Part shown: one piece after another, positions 28,124 to 34,940 of the stretch | Numbering within the stretch: position 1 is the stretch's first letter | Layout: each line of letters begins with the position of its first letter | The notes under the pieces: model-generated | What the model was told of the DNA's origin: nothing | Databases searched by the model: none | Seen by the model: only the letters and a program-made list of their open reading frames with translations | Program-made: the position numbers and the translations under genes | Assembly: GCF_014650775.1 (NCBI RefSeq) | Contig: NZ_BMVP01000002.1 | Coordinates: 186,001 to 250,000 of the forward strand | Length of the DNA: 64,000 bases | Reading direction: 5' to 3' | From: Streptomyces cirratus | Lineage (GTDB): Bacteria > Actinomycetota > Actinomycetes > Streptomycetales > Streptomycetaceae

Positions 28124-28276
28124 GTGCTGTGGCTCCTTGAAATCGGCTGGCTGTGCCCCGTGGGGCCGCGGCCGGACATCCCCGGACCGCTCCGCAAAGC
28201 CTAGCCACCACGCCCCCGTGCGGTGCTGATCAATCCGGTGGCGAAGCACCCCCGGGCATCGGGTATTGTTTACGTC

Positions 28277-28316
28277 GTTGCCACGGAGCGCCGCCGCAAG
28301 GCGGAAAAACGGCAAC
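28277..28316 (+). other. Nested stem-loop in the tRNA-Tyr leader
   Basis: An outer GTTGCC (28277-28282)/GGCAAC (28311-28316) encloses an inner CCGCC-GCAA-GGCGG hairpin (28291-28304). It lies 7 bp before the tRNA relic, so it would be in the leader of the tRNA transcript. Function unknown. Confidence 0.5.
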
Positions 28317-28323
28317 ATCCCAT

Positions 28324-28368
28324 GGCGGTGTGGCTCAGCCTACCCAGGTTCGAACCCTGGCGCCGCCA
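28324..28368 (+). pseudogene. Truncated tRNA-Tyr relic (D-arm and anticodon arm missing)
   Basis: The 45-nt element has a complete acceptor stem (GGCGGTG at 28324-28330 with CGCCGCC at 28361-28367, one G-U pair), a discriminator A at 28368, a perfect T-arm (CCAGG-TTCGAAC-CCTGG, 28344-28360) and GGCTCAGCC, which matches part of the long variable arm of a class II tRNA. The D-arm and anticodon arm are absent: GGCGGTGTG joins directly to GCTCAGCC. From memory this is the acceptor, variable arm and T-arm of Streptomyces tRNA-Tyr(GUA), which sits next to yajQ and is the attachment site of the SLP1 element in S. coelicolor and S. lividans. As it stands it cannot make a functional tRNA. Confidence 0.8.
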
Positions 28369-28379
28369 CGCGAGTGAGA

Positions 28380-28416
28380 CCCTCGCCCACTACGGAAACG
28401 TAGGGGGCGGGGGTTT
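28380..28416 (+). terminator. Terminator of the tRNA-Tyr locus
   Basis: A stem of about 15 bp with one mismatch (28380-28394 with 28399-28413), GAAA tetraloop, followed by TTT. It is a retained tRNA-gene terminator just after the relic. Confidence 0.75.
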
Positions 28417-28490
28417 CTTCGTATGTCCGCGGGCGGGGGCGGCGCGGTTCAAGTACCCCGCCGAGCGGCCGGCGGCGGCTACTTCCGCGG

Positions 28491-29000
28491 CTACTTCCCC
28501 GGCTGCGTCACCGTCAGGTGGTACGTCGTGTCGATGCGGAAGCCGTTCGCCGTGGCGGCGTCGATCTCCAGCACGAACTGGCCCGGCGGCAGCGGGGTGA
28601 GGCCGCACCACAGGCCCCAGGCGACTCGCGGAACGCCCAACGCCTGGAAGGTCTTGGAGCTGTACTCGCTCACCGTGAGCGGAGTGCTGTTGAGCGCCGC
28701 CGACGCCCGCGCCACGGTCAGTGCCCACGGCTTGGTCACGAACGGCACCGCCCTGCGCTGCGTGTTCAGCACCGGGAAGAACAGCGGACGGCCCGCCGGG
28801 ATGCTGCACCGCCGCACCACGCGGCCGCCGTACGTGCCCGCGAGGAACCAGAGGTCGTCGGGCTGGCGCCACCCGGCGTTGCGCCCCGTCGTATCGGAGA
28901 CGGGGCTCTGCTCCTGCGGCGCCGACAGGGCCCACTTCCACCACCGCGCCGCGAGCCGGCCGCCCTGCGCCCCGCCCATGCGCCACCCGCCGTCGCCCAT
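28491..29000 (-). CDS. Conserved hypothetical protein
   Basis: A 169-residue soluble protein with no signal peptide. It contains WWKWALSAPQEQSPVSDTTG, then QPDDLWFLAGTYGG, then RRCSIPAGRPLFFPVLN, and ends with a beta-rich segment (YHLTVTQPGK). I recall similar hypothetical proteins in actinobacteria with the same order of motifs, but no function. ATG 29000 is taken as start; a GTG two codons upstream and an ATG seven codons downstream are alternatives. It is divergent from the DUF3574 gene about 100 bp away. Confidence 0.65.
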   Translation of the reverse strand: MGDGGWRMGGAQGGRLAARWWKWALSAPQEQSPVSDTTGRNAGWRQPDDLWFLAGTYGGRVVRRCSIPAGRPLFFPVLNTQRRAVPFVTKPWALTVARASAALNSTPLTVSEYSSKTFQALGVPRVAWGLWCGLTPLPPGQFVLEIDAATANGFRIDTTYHLTVTQPGK

Positions 29001-29103
29001 GCCCACCCCGGTGCCTCAAGCGACCGCCCCCTGCAGCCGAACCGCAGTGACCCTATCGGGCGCCCCGGGCGCAACGATCAACGCGTCCCGTCGTTCACGG
29101 GGC

Positions 29104-29544
29104 GTGAATTGGACATCGAATACACGTGGCAAGGTCGGCGGCGGAGTGCTCATCGCCTTGCTCGGCGCGGGGCTCCCGGCCCTGCTCGGAGCAGCCTTGC
29201 ACCCCCATGTCGGGCAGTCGTACCAGGAGACCCGGCTCTACTTCGGCACCGCGCGGCCCGTCGGCCAGAGCCCGGTCAGCGAGGCGGAGTTCAACCGCTT
29301 CATCGACCGCGAGGTGACCCCCGCCTTCCCCGAGGGGCTCACCGTCCAGGACGCCCACGGCCAGTGGCGCGGCAAGGACGGGACGATCGTCCACGAGACG
29401 TCGTACGAGGTGGTGCTGCTCTACCCGGAGAAGGAGGCCGACGACCGCAGCGTGCGCATCGAGCGGATCCGCCGGGCGTACGAGCGGCAGTACGAGCAGG
29501 ACTCCGTCGGCCGCTCCGACGACGAGGTGACGGCGGAGTTCTAG
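29104..29544 (+). CDS. DUF3574-family exported protein
   Basis: A 146-residue protein. The N-terminal signal/anchor is about residues 1-35 (R and K, then VLIALLGAGLPALLGAAL). The mature part has SYQETRLYFGTARP, FNRFIDREVTPAFPEG and a C-terminal IRRAYERQYEQDSV, which are DUF3574 hallmarks. The GTG at 29104 gives a sensible signal peptide; a GTG at 29146 is an alternative that shortens it. Function unknown. Confidence 0.75.
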   Translation: MNWTSNTRGKVGGGVLIALLGAGLPALLGAALHPHVGQSYQETRLYFGTARPVGQSPVSEAEFNRFIDREVTPAFPEGLTVQDAHGQWRGKDGTIVHETSYEVVLLYPEKEADDRSVRIERIRRAYERQYEQDSVGRSDDEVTAEF

Positions 29545-29559
29545 CGGGGGCGGTCCGGC

Positions 29560-29712
29560 CCGGCGCGGCGCGGGCCGGGCCTCGCTCCGGGGGCCCCGGC
29601 CCGGGACCGGATTCCGGCCCGGGGCCGGCGTCCGGGCGGGGCCGGCTTCCGGGCCCCGGCGGGCGGGCCCCGGCTTCCGGGCCCCGGCTTCCGGGCCCCG
29701 GCGGGCGGGCCC
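29560..29712. repeat. GC-rich tandem repeats between convergent genes
   Basis: Iterations of GGCTTCCGGGCCCC start at 29643, 29671 and 29685, interleaved with GGCGGGCGGGCCC. Many nested palindromes of GGGCCC occur. It probably acts as a two-way terminator; it may expand and contract. Confidence 0.6.
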
Positions 29713-29714
29713 GG

Positions 29715-30371
29715 TCAGTTGCCCGCCACGTCCTTGACGGCCACCGCGACCGGGGTGGAACCGGAGACGACCTCCAAGGTCAGGCCGGCCGTCGCCGGAG
29801 TCTCCACCAGCTCCGCCAGCACCGCCGCCACATCGTCGCGCGGGATCGTCCCGCGCCCCGTATGCGCCTCCAGGCGGACCAGCCCCGTACCCTCGTCGTC
29901 GGTCAGCCCACCAGGGCGCAGCACCGTCCACTCCAGGCCCAGGCGCGTACGGAGGTGGTCGTCGGCCTCCCCCTTGGCCCGGAGGTAGTAGTCGAACACC
30001 TCCTCGCCCTCGTGACGGGCGTCCGCGCCCATCGAGGAGACCATCAGGAAGCGCCGTACGCGCGCGCGTTCGGCCGCGTCCGCGAACAGCACCGCCGCCG
30101 CACGGTCCACCGTGTCCTTGCGTTCGATGCCGCTGCCCGGGCCGGCGCCGGCCGCGAACACCGCCACGTCCGCACCGTGGAGGATCCCCGCCACGTGCTC
30201 CACCGTGGCCGACTCCAGATCGCACAGCACCGGTTCGGCACCCGCCTCCCGCAGGTCGTCGCCCTGCTCCGGGTCGCGGATGATGCCCGCGACCTCGTAC
30301 CCGCGCGCGGAGAGCAGCCGCTCCAGCCGCAGCGCGATCTGACCGTGTCCACCCGCGATGACGATGCGCAT
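29715..30371 (-). CDS. NAD(P)-binding SDR-like protein
   Basis: A 218-residue atypical short-chain dehydrogenase (NmrA/YwnB-like). The Rossmann motif is IVIAGGHGQIALRLERLL at the very N-terminus; the middle strand has DVAVFAAGAGPGSG. Downstream VSSMGAD and FDYYLRAKGEAD supply the Ser and YxxxK-like residues, and LRPGGLTDDEGTG is the family's substrate-side loop. Substrate unknown; such proteins often act on flavin, biliverdin or act as redox sensors. Confidence 0.82.
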   Translation of the reverse strand: MRIVIAGGHGQIALRLERLLSARGYEVAGIIRDPEQGDDLREAGAEPVLCDLESATVEHVAGILHGADVAVFAAGAGPGSGIERKDTVDRAAAVLFADAAERARVRRFLMVSSMGADARHEGEEVFDYYLRAKGEADDHLRTRLGLEWTVLRPGGLTDDEGTGLVRLEAHTGRGTIPRDDVAAVLAELVETPATAGLTLEVVSGSTPVAVAVKDVAGN

Positions 30372-30446
30372 GCCCCGACCGTACGACGAGCCGGGCCCGG
30401 CCGCCCGCGAACGGGCGGCGAACGACCGGTGCCGGCCGGGTACGGC

Positions 30447-31823
30447 TCAGGGGCCGGGCTCCGTACGTCCCTGCCGGGGCAGGTCCAGGGCCACCGCCAC
30501 CGCCGAGTCGCAGTACTCGCGTACGGCACTCGTACGGGCTACCACCCGCCCCCGGTGGATCACGATCCGGCTGTACGCCAGGGACAGCACCCCCGCGATG
30601 CGGTCACCGCGCACGGCCAGCAGCTCCGCCGGGAAACCGGCCTCCACCCGGACCTCCGGAAGGCCCATCGCCTCCCGGGCGGCGGTGCTGACCGACTCGT
30701 ACGCCTCCGCCGGGCGCAGACCGCCCTGGGAGGCCAGCAGGTACGCGGCTTCGAGCGGGTCGCCGCGGCCGACGGGGTTGCCCGCGTCCCGGAGCGCCCC
30801 GCTGCCCGCCGCGACCCGGACTCCGGCGGAGCGCAGGAGGCGTACGGGAGCGGTGCGCAGCCCCCGGCGCTCCAGGGCGGCGCAGTCGCCCTGCGGGAGG
30901 CAGGTCACCCCGACTCCGGCCGCGGCCAGCTCGTCGGCGGCGCGGCTCGCCACGTCCAGCGGCAGCCGCGACAGGCCGCCGCAGGGGCCGATGGTCACAC
31001 CGGGGCGCAGGCCGCGGGCCATCGCCGTGAGCCGGGCCAGGCGGGCGGGGTCGTCGCCGTCGGTGTGCAGGTCGACGGGACAGCCCTGCTCGCCGGCCAG
31101 TTCCAGCACGGCTTCGAGGTACCCGGCCGGGTCGGGGTCCAGGTCCGGGCAGCCGCCGATCACCGAGGCCCCCATCTTGACGGCGTCGCGCAGCATGGCC
31201 CGCCCGTCCGCCCCGGCGACCCCGGTCAGCAGCCGCGGGACGGCGACCGTGGTCAGGTCGGCGAGGCCGCGCAGGGAGCGGCGGGCCTGGAGCACGGCCT
31301 CCATGGGCCCCAGCCCGTGGGCGCCGCCGATGCGTACGTGGGACCGCACGGCGGTGGCGCCGTGGCCCAACTGGAGGAGGGCGGACTCGGTGGCCCGGCG
31401 CTGGACCTCGTCGGTGCCGTACGAGAGGGGGCCCTCGGCGTCCGCCGTCAGGGCGGTGTCCCCGTGGGCGTGCGGCTCGGCGGGGGCGGGGAGCAGGAGG
31501 TAGCCGGTGAGGTCGACGCGGGGGGTGTGGGAGGGAGCCCGGTTCGGGGCCAGGGGGAGGGAGGGGGGCCGGGCGGGGGTGCGGGTGGGGGTGCGGGTGG
31601 GGAGGGCGCCGGGGGCGGCGACCTCCTGGATCCGGCCACCGCCGAGCCGGACGTCGACGGTGCGGCCGTCGGTGAGGCGCGCCCCGGCGAGGAGCAGCGT
31701 GGTGGCCTCGGCGCCCCCGGCGGCCGACCCCCCGGCGGGGCCCCGCGCGGGTCCGTACCCGCCGCCGTCACCCCGGCCGCCGCGCGGGGGAGGGGAGGGC
31801 TGCTGCGGCTGGCTGTCGGACAT
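30447..31823 (-). CDS. Cytosine-deaminase-like amidohydrolase, possibly inactive
   Basis: A 458-residue protein with a ~40-residue Gly/Pro-rich N-terminus, a small beta domain (LLLAGARLTDGRTVDVRLGG) and a TIM-barrel domain. The first metal motif is intact (AEPHAHGDTALTA), as are VDLHTDG and RDAGNPVGRGDPLEAAYL. By eye against E. coli CodA, the Glu after the barrel His (HxDE) is Gly here, and the next metal His (ASH) is replaced by GPC. Two catalytic or metal positions thus appear lost. The start is ATG 31823 with AGGAG. Between the two domains is a Pro/Thr-rich insert (TRTPTRTPARPPS). Either a diverged enzyme or a non-catalytic homologue. Confidence 0.75.
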   Translation of the reverse strand: MSDSQPQQPSPPPRGGRGDGGGYGPARGPAGGSAAGGAEATTLLLAGARLTDGRTVDVRLGGGRIQEVAAPGALPTRTPTRTPARPPSLPLAPNRAPSHTPRVDLTGYLLLPAPAEPHAHGDTALTADAEGPLSYGTDEVQRRATESALLQLGHGATAVRSHVRIGGAHGLGPMEAVLQARRSLRGLADLTTVAVPRLLTGVAGADGRAMLRDAVKMGASVIGGCPDLDPDPAGYLEAVLELAGEQGCPVDLHTDGDDPARLARLTAMARGLRPGVTIGPCGGLSRLPLDVASRAADELAAAGVGVTCLPQGDCAALERRGLRTAPVRLLRSAGVRVAAGSGALRDAGNPVGRGDPLEAAYLLASQGGLRPAEAYESVSTAAREAMGLPEVRVEAGFPAELLAVRGDRIAGVLSLAYSRIVIHRGRVVARTSAVREYCDSAVAVALDLPRQGRTEPGP

Positions 31824-32174
31824 CGCGCTCCTGCGGTGGCTCGGGCGGTTCCTGGGCCAGGGCCTGTGGCCGGTGGCCTGCGGCCCAAGATCACGCAGCG
31901 TGCTCAGAGCCTAGGGCGCCGGGGTGTCCGGTTTGCGGAGGAGGGCAATAGTCGTACTGGCGTGGTGGCGTGGTGGCGTGGTGGCGTGGTGGTGGCGTGG
32001 GCAGAGCGGCCGGGCGGGGTCGGTTGGGTGCGTGGTCGGCTCGGCTCGCTCCGGCCGGTGCGTGACGTCCGCCACAAACTCCGCGATTCGGTGGGGAAAA
32101 CGGGTCGGACGTGGCTCGTGCGCCGACCGGGAATCGGACGTGGAGTGGCCCGGAGCCCGGGCGCCCCAAAGGAT
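31824..32174. other. Intergenic region with 8-bp tandem repeat
   Basis: A ~350-bp region with no convincing gene. It holds four perfect CGTGGTGG units (31961-31992) plus a partial unit. The right part leads into the tRNA promoter. Confidence 0.6.
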
Positions 32175-32204
32175 TTGGGCGATCGGCGGGCAACCGTGTA
32201 ATGT
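32175..32204 (+). promoter_or_regulatory. Promoter of tRNA-Thr/tRNA-Met
   Basis: TTGGGC (32175-32180), 18-bp spacer, TAATGT (32199-32204), ending 11 bp before the tRNA. It resembles a principal-sigma promoter with a weak -35. Confidence 0.5.
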
Positions 32205-32215
32205 CTTCATCGCTC

Positions 32216-32288
32216 GCCCCAATAGCTCAGTCGGTAGAGCGTCTCCATGGTAAGGAGAAGGTCTGCGGTTCGATTCCGCATTGGGGCT
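32216..32288 (+). tRNA. tRNA-Thr (GGT)
   Basis: A 73-nt cloverleaf: acceptor GCCCCAA/TTGGGGC, D-arm with AGCTCAGTCGGTAGAGC, anticodon stem TCTCC/GGAGA with loop ATGGTAA (anticodon GGT), and T-loop TTCGATT. Discriminator T. CCA is not encoded. Confidence 0.96.
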
Positions 32289-32336
32289 CTGGTGAGAGAG
32301 GTTCCCCACCCTCGGGTGGGGAGTCGATCACATCAA

Positions 32337-32409
32337 AGCGGCGTAGCTCAGTCGGTAGAGCAAGCGGCTCATAATCGCTGTGTCACCGGTTCAAGTCCGG
32401 TCGCCGCTA
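32337..32409 (+). tRNA. tRNA-Met (CAT), elongator type
   Basis: 73 nt: acceptor AGCGGCG/CGCCGCT, anticodon loop CTCATAA (CAT), T-loop TTCAAGT. A normal first base pair and the absence of GGG/CCC in the anticodon stem argue for the elongator form. The spacer to tRNA-Thr holds a CCCCACCC/GGGTGGGG hairpin (about 32304-32321), probably a processing signal. Confidence 0.95.
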
Positions 32410-32498
32410 CACACAGTAGCCGATTGCGGGGTCGGTCTCCCGGTCGGCTACTCTTGTATGCGTTCATCCGTCCCAATTGTCCGTCAAGGAGCACTCAC

Positions 32499-32663
32499 GT
32501 GGCTGCCACCGACGTCCGCCCGAAGATCACGCTGGCCTGCGTGGAGTGCAAGGAGCGGAACTACATCACCAAGAAGAACCGGCGTAACAACCCGGACCGT
32601 CTTGAGATGAAGAAGCACTGCCCGCGCTGCAACTCGCACACCGCGCACCGCGAGACCCGCTAA
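32499..32663 (+). CDS. rpmG: Ribosomal protein L33, zinc-binding form
   Basis: A 54-residue 50S protein. Two CxxC pairs (CVEC near residue 14 and CPRC near 41) make it the zinc-ribbon (C+) paralogue, with the family core [19 protein letters not shown]. The GTG at 32499 has AAGGAG 9 nt upstream. Actinobacteria often hold a second, cysteine-free copy for zinc starvation. The tRNAs upstream and hadAB-like genes downstream match the M. tuberculosis rpmG2-hadAB order. Confidence 0.97.
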
Positions 32664-32694
32664 GCCTTAGCGAGTCTCGAACACAGGCACCGTC

Positions 32695-32729
32695 ATGAGG
32701 TCGTCCCCTTCCCAGGGGGCGGCCTCGTG
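32695..32729 (+). terminator. Terminator after rpmG
   Basis: An imperfect inverted repeat (ATGAGGTCGTCCCC paired with GGGGGCGGCCTCGTG), about 30 bp after the rpmG stop and before the hadA-like gene. Confidence 0.6.
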
Positions 32730-32829
32730 TCGTTTCCGCCCGTGCCCCGTACCCGGCACCTGGGATTCACCGGTGTACCGCCGTACCCGACGACTGATGA
32801 TCGTGTTCTTCAACTGGAGGTAGTGAGCC

Positions 32830-33282
32830 ATGGCCCTCGACCAGACCTTCGTGGGGCGGAGCTACCCGCCCACCGATCCGTACGAGGTCGGCCGGGAGAA
32901 GATCCGCGAATTCGCGGTTGCGCTCGGTGACGAAAATCCGGTGTATTTCGATCCGGAAGCCGCCAAGGCGTTCGGCCACCCGGATGTGATCGCGCCGCCG
33001 ACTTTTGTGTTCGCCATCACGTTCAAGGCCGCGGGTCAGGTCATCCAGGACCCGCAGCTGGGGCTGGACTACAGCCGCGTCGTGCACGGTGACCAGAAGT
33101 TCGCGTACGTGCGGCCGGTGCGGGCGGGTGACCGGCTGTCGGTGACGTCCACGATCGAGGCCGTGAAGTCGATGGCGGGCAACGACATCATCGACATCCG
33201 CGGTGAAGTGCACGACGAGTCCGGCGAGCACGTGGTGACGGCGTGGACCAAGCTCGTGTCCCGCGCCCCTGAGGAGGCCTGA
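32830..33282 (+). CDS. HadA-like hot-dog dehydratase subunit (UPF0336)
   Basis: A 150-residue hot-dog fold protein (FAS1-like dehydratase domain). It has FVGRSYPPTDPYEVGREKI and, at the place of the catalytic loop, LGDENPVYFDPEAAKAFGHP, without the His of active MaoC subunits. That matches the non-catalytic, substrate-holding HadA of (3R)-hydroxyacyl-ACP dehydratase. It would pair with the next gene product, 1 bp away. The start is ATG with GGAGG upstream. Streptomyces lacks mycolic acids, so a role in ordinary fatty acid elongation or another acyl-thioester pathway is inferred. Confidence 0.88.
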   Translation: MALDQTFVGRSYPPTDPYEVGREKIREFAVALGDENPVYFDPEAAKAFGHPDVIAPPTFVFAITFKAAGQVIQDPQLGLDYSRVVHGDQKFAYVRPVRAGDRLSVTSTIEAVKSMAGNDIIDIRGEVHDESGEHVVTAWTKLVSRAPEEA

Positions 33283-33283
33283 G

Positions 33284-33712
33284 ATGACCGCGCAGATCCA
33301 GTACGCCGATGTCGAGGTCGGCACCGAGCTGCCGGCGGCGGCCTTTCCCGTGACGCGTGCCACGCTCGTCCAGTACGCCGGTGCTTCGGGGGACTTCAAC
33401 CCGATCCACTGGAACGAGAAGTTCGCCAAGGAGGTCGGGCTGCCGGACGTGATCGCGCACGGCATGTTCACCATGGCCGAGGCGATCCGTGTGGTGACCG
33501 ACTGGGTCGGCGACCCGGGTGCGGTCGTCGAGTACGGGGTGCGGTTCACGAAGCCGGTCGTCGTCCCGAACGACGAGCGGGGCGCGCTGATCGAGGTCAC
33601 GGCGAAGGTCGCCGCCAAGCTGGACGACAACCGCGTCCGGGTGGACCTGACGGCCACCAGCGCGGGTCAGAAGGTCCTGGGCATGTCCCGCGCGGTGGTT
33701 CAGCTGGCGTAG
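33284..33712 (+). CDS. HadB-like MaoC-family dehydratase subunit
   Basis: A 142-residue hot-dog hydratase. The hydratase-2 motif is complete: YAGASGDFNPIHWNEKFAK, with Asp37 and His42 as the catalytic pair, then IAHGMFTMAEAIRVV. It supplies the active site for the heterodimer with the HadA-like partner. Order and spacing follow mycobacterial hadA-hadB; no hadC-like gene follows. Confidence 0.9.
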   Translation: MTAQIQYADVEVGTELPAAAFPVTRATLVQYAGASGDFNPIHWNEKFAKEVGLPDVIAHGMFTMAEAIRVVTDWVGDPGAVVEYGVRFTKPVVVPNDERGALIEVTAKVAAKLDDNRVRVDLTATSAGQKVLGMSRAVVQLA

Positions 33713-33776
33713 GGCGGGACCGGGCCGGGGGGCGGGGTGGGGCGGTGTCTCCTTTTCCCGGTGTCGGGGAGGTGCT

Positions 33777-33932
33777 GGGGGCTTCCCGTCAGTCCACTGT
33801 CCTTTCGTGTCGGTTCGGCCTGTCAAGGGCGCTCCTCCTCGTTCCTCGTCGTCGCGTCGCTTCGCGATGGCCTTCGGCCACCCTTGACGGGCCGTCCCGC
33901 CCCGAAACGCCAAAGACTGCCGGGAAGCCCCC
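33777..33932. repeat. 156-bp inverted-repeat (foldback) element
   Basis: Outer arms GGGGGCTTCCCG-T-CAGTC (33777-33794) and GACTG-C-CGGGAAGCCCCC (33915-33932) pair with one mismatch. Further in, GGCCTGTCAAGGG (33817-33829) pairs with CCCTTGACGGGCC (33881-33893). Together they give imperfect ~55-bp arms around a central loop with smaller hairpins (GCGTCGC/GCGATGGC). It is non-coding, possibly a MITE or large structured RNA; I have a sense of similar sequences elsewhere in Streptomyces. Confidence 0.6.
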
Positions 33933-34283
33933 AGGGGAACGGTCGGGAGGTACGGCTTCCGATGACCCCGTCTCAGGGACCTCGGACCGAAGCCCCGAGC
34001 GCAGGGCCGCCTCCGGAGCCCCGCCAATTCAGCCTCGCCGGAGCTACCTCCGGGGGACTGTCGCGCCGCCGATTTCAGCCTCGTGGGGCCTACCGACGGG
34101 CGCGACAGATCGCTACGCGCTCCTCCCGGCTCAGCGTCCGCGGCCCGCCTTGGGCTGGGCATGGGCCGCCGGCCATCGCTACACGGCTGACGTGTTCTGG
34201 CGTCGAAGCCGCCGTCAATTCCTGCCTCGCCGGAGCTGCCCGGCGGAAACAGATGACGCGGTCCGGCGTCGGCCAGTGGACAG
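33933..34283. repeat. Gene-free stretch with degenerate REP-like units
   Basis: About 350 bp without a believable gene; open frames here have no start or coding character. Three related units, (A/G)ATTTCAGCCTCG followed by GGAGCTACC-type arms, begin near 34024, 34071 and 34216. Confidence 0.55.
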
Positions 34284-34303
34284 GTTAGTGATTGAGCACT
34301 AAC
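34284..34303 (+). promoter_or_regulatory. TetR operator upstream of its own gene
   Basis: A perfect palindrome GTTAGTG-ATTGAG-CACTAAC, 8 bp before the TetR start. It shares TTAGT-N8-ACTAA with the site before the MFS gene (34911-34928). Confidence 0.75.
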
Positions 34304-34311
34304 TTAGGTGC

Positions 34312-34872
34312 ATGGCAAGGATGAGCGCAGAAGAGCGACGCGAGAGCGTCATCCGTGCGGCAATGCACGAATTCGCCCGCGGCGGCTACTACGGCACGTC
34401 AACCGAGGTCATCGCCAAGCGCGTCGGCGTCTCGCAGCCGTACCTCTTCCGGCTCTTCCCCAACAAGCAGGCCATCTTCGTCGCCGCCGTCGCCCGCTGC
34501 ACCGAGGACATCCGGCTCGTCTTCGAGAAGGCCACCGAAGGCCTCGGTAGCGAGGAGGCGCACCGTGCCATGGCCGACGCCTACATCGAGCTGATCGCCG
34601 AGCACCCCGACAAGCTGCAGATGCAGCTCCAGGCGAGCCTCGCCGTCGCCGCCGCCGAGGCCGCCGGTGAGACGGAGTTCGGCGAGATGGTGCGGGCCGG
34701 CTGGATGAGGCTGTGGGACACCGTCCACCTCGCGCTCGGGGCCGACGCGAACGAGACCACCGGCTTCATGGCGCACGGGATGCTCATCAACACCCTCGTC
34801 GCGCTCGGCTTCCCGCCCGGTCACCGGGTCTGGGAAGGGTGCTACCCCGCCGGTAAGGGCCAGGGCCGGTAG
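34312..34872 (+). CDS. TetR-family repressor
   Basis: A 186-residue protein. The N-terminal helix-turn-helix is IRAAMHEFARGGYYGTSTEV followed by IAKRVGVSQPYLFRLFPNKQ (about residues 14-50), a classic TetR signature. The C-terminal ligand domain is variable and all-helical. It very likely represses itself and the MFS exporter 68 bp downstream through the shared TTAGT-N8-ACTAA sites. The start is ATG 34312; ATG 34321 is also possible. The ligand is presumably a substrate of the exporter. Confidence 0.92.
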   Translation: MARMSAEERRESVIRAAMHEFARGGYYGTSTEVIAKRVGVSQPYLFRLFPNKQAIFVAAVARCTEDIRLVFEKATEGLGSEEAHRAMADAYIELIAEHPDKLQMQLQASLAVAAAEAAGETEFGEMVRAGWMRLWDTVHLALGADANETTGFMAHGMLINTLVALGFPPGHRVWEGCYPAGKGQGR

Positions 34873-34910
34873 GGCGCCGGCTGGGCGTCGGTTCGGCTTG
34901 GGCAGTGAAC

Positions 34911-34928
34911 TTAGTCAGTGATAACTAA
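34911..34928 (+). promoter_or_regulatory. TetR operator upstream of the MFS exporter
   Basis: TTAGT-CAGTGATA-ACTAA has the same half-sites and 8-bp spacing as the TetR gene's own operator, ending 12 bp before the exporter ATG. AGGGGGAG behind it is the ribosome binding site. Confidence 0.75.
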
Positions 34929-34940
34929 TCAGGGGGAGAA

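Noticed and set aside
28324..28368. First thought to be a complete tRNA gene because the T-arm and acceptor stem are perfect
   Set aside because: Only 45 nt; D-arm and anticodon arm are missing, so it is scored as a relic.
28518..32201. A 1227-codon open frame on the plus strand across several genes
   Set aside because: It runs antisense or out of frame through five recognisable genes, with a low-complexity Arg/Gly/Ala product; an artefact of high GC.
33737..34302. Two overlapping ~185-codon plus-strand frames in the gene desert
   Set aside because: No ribosome-binding site, span the foldback element and repeats, and show no protein-like character.
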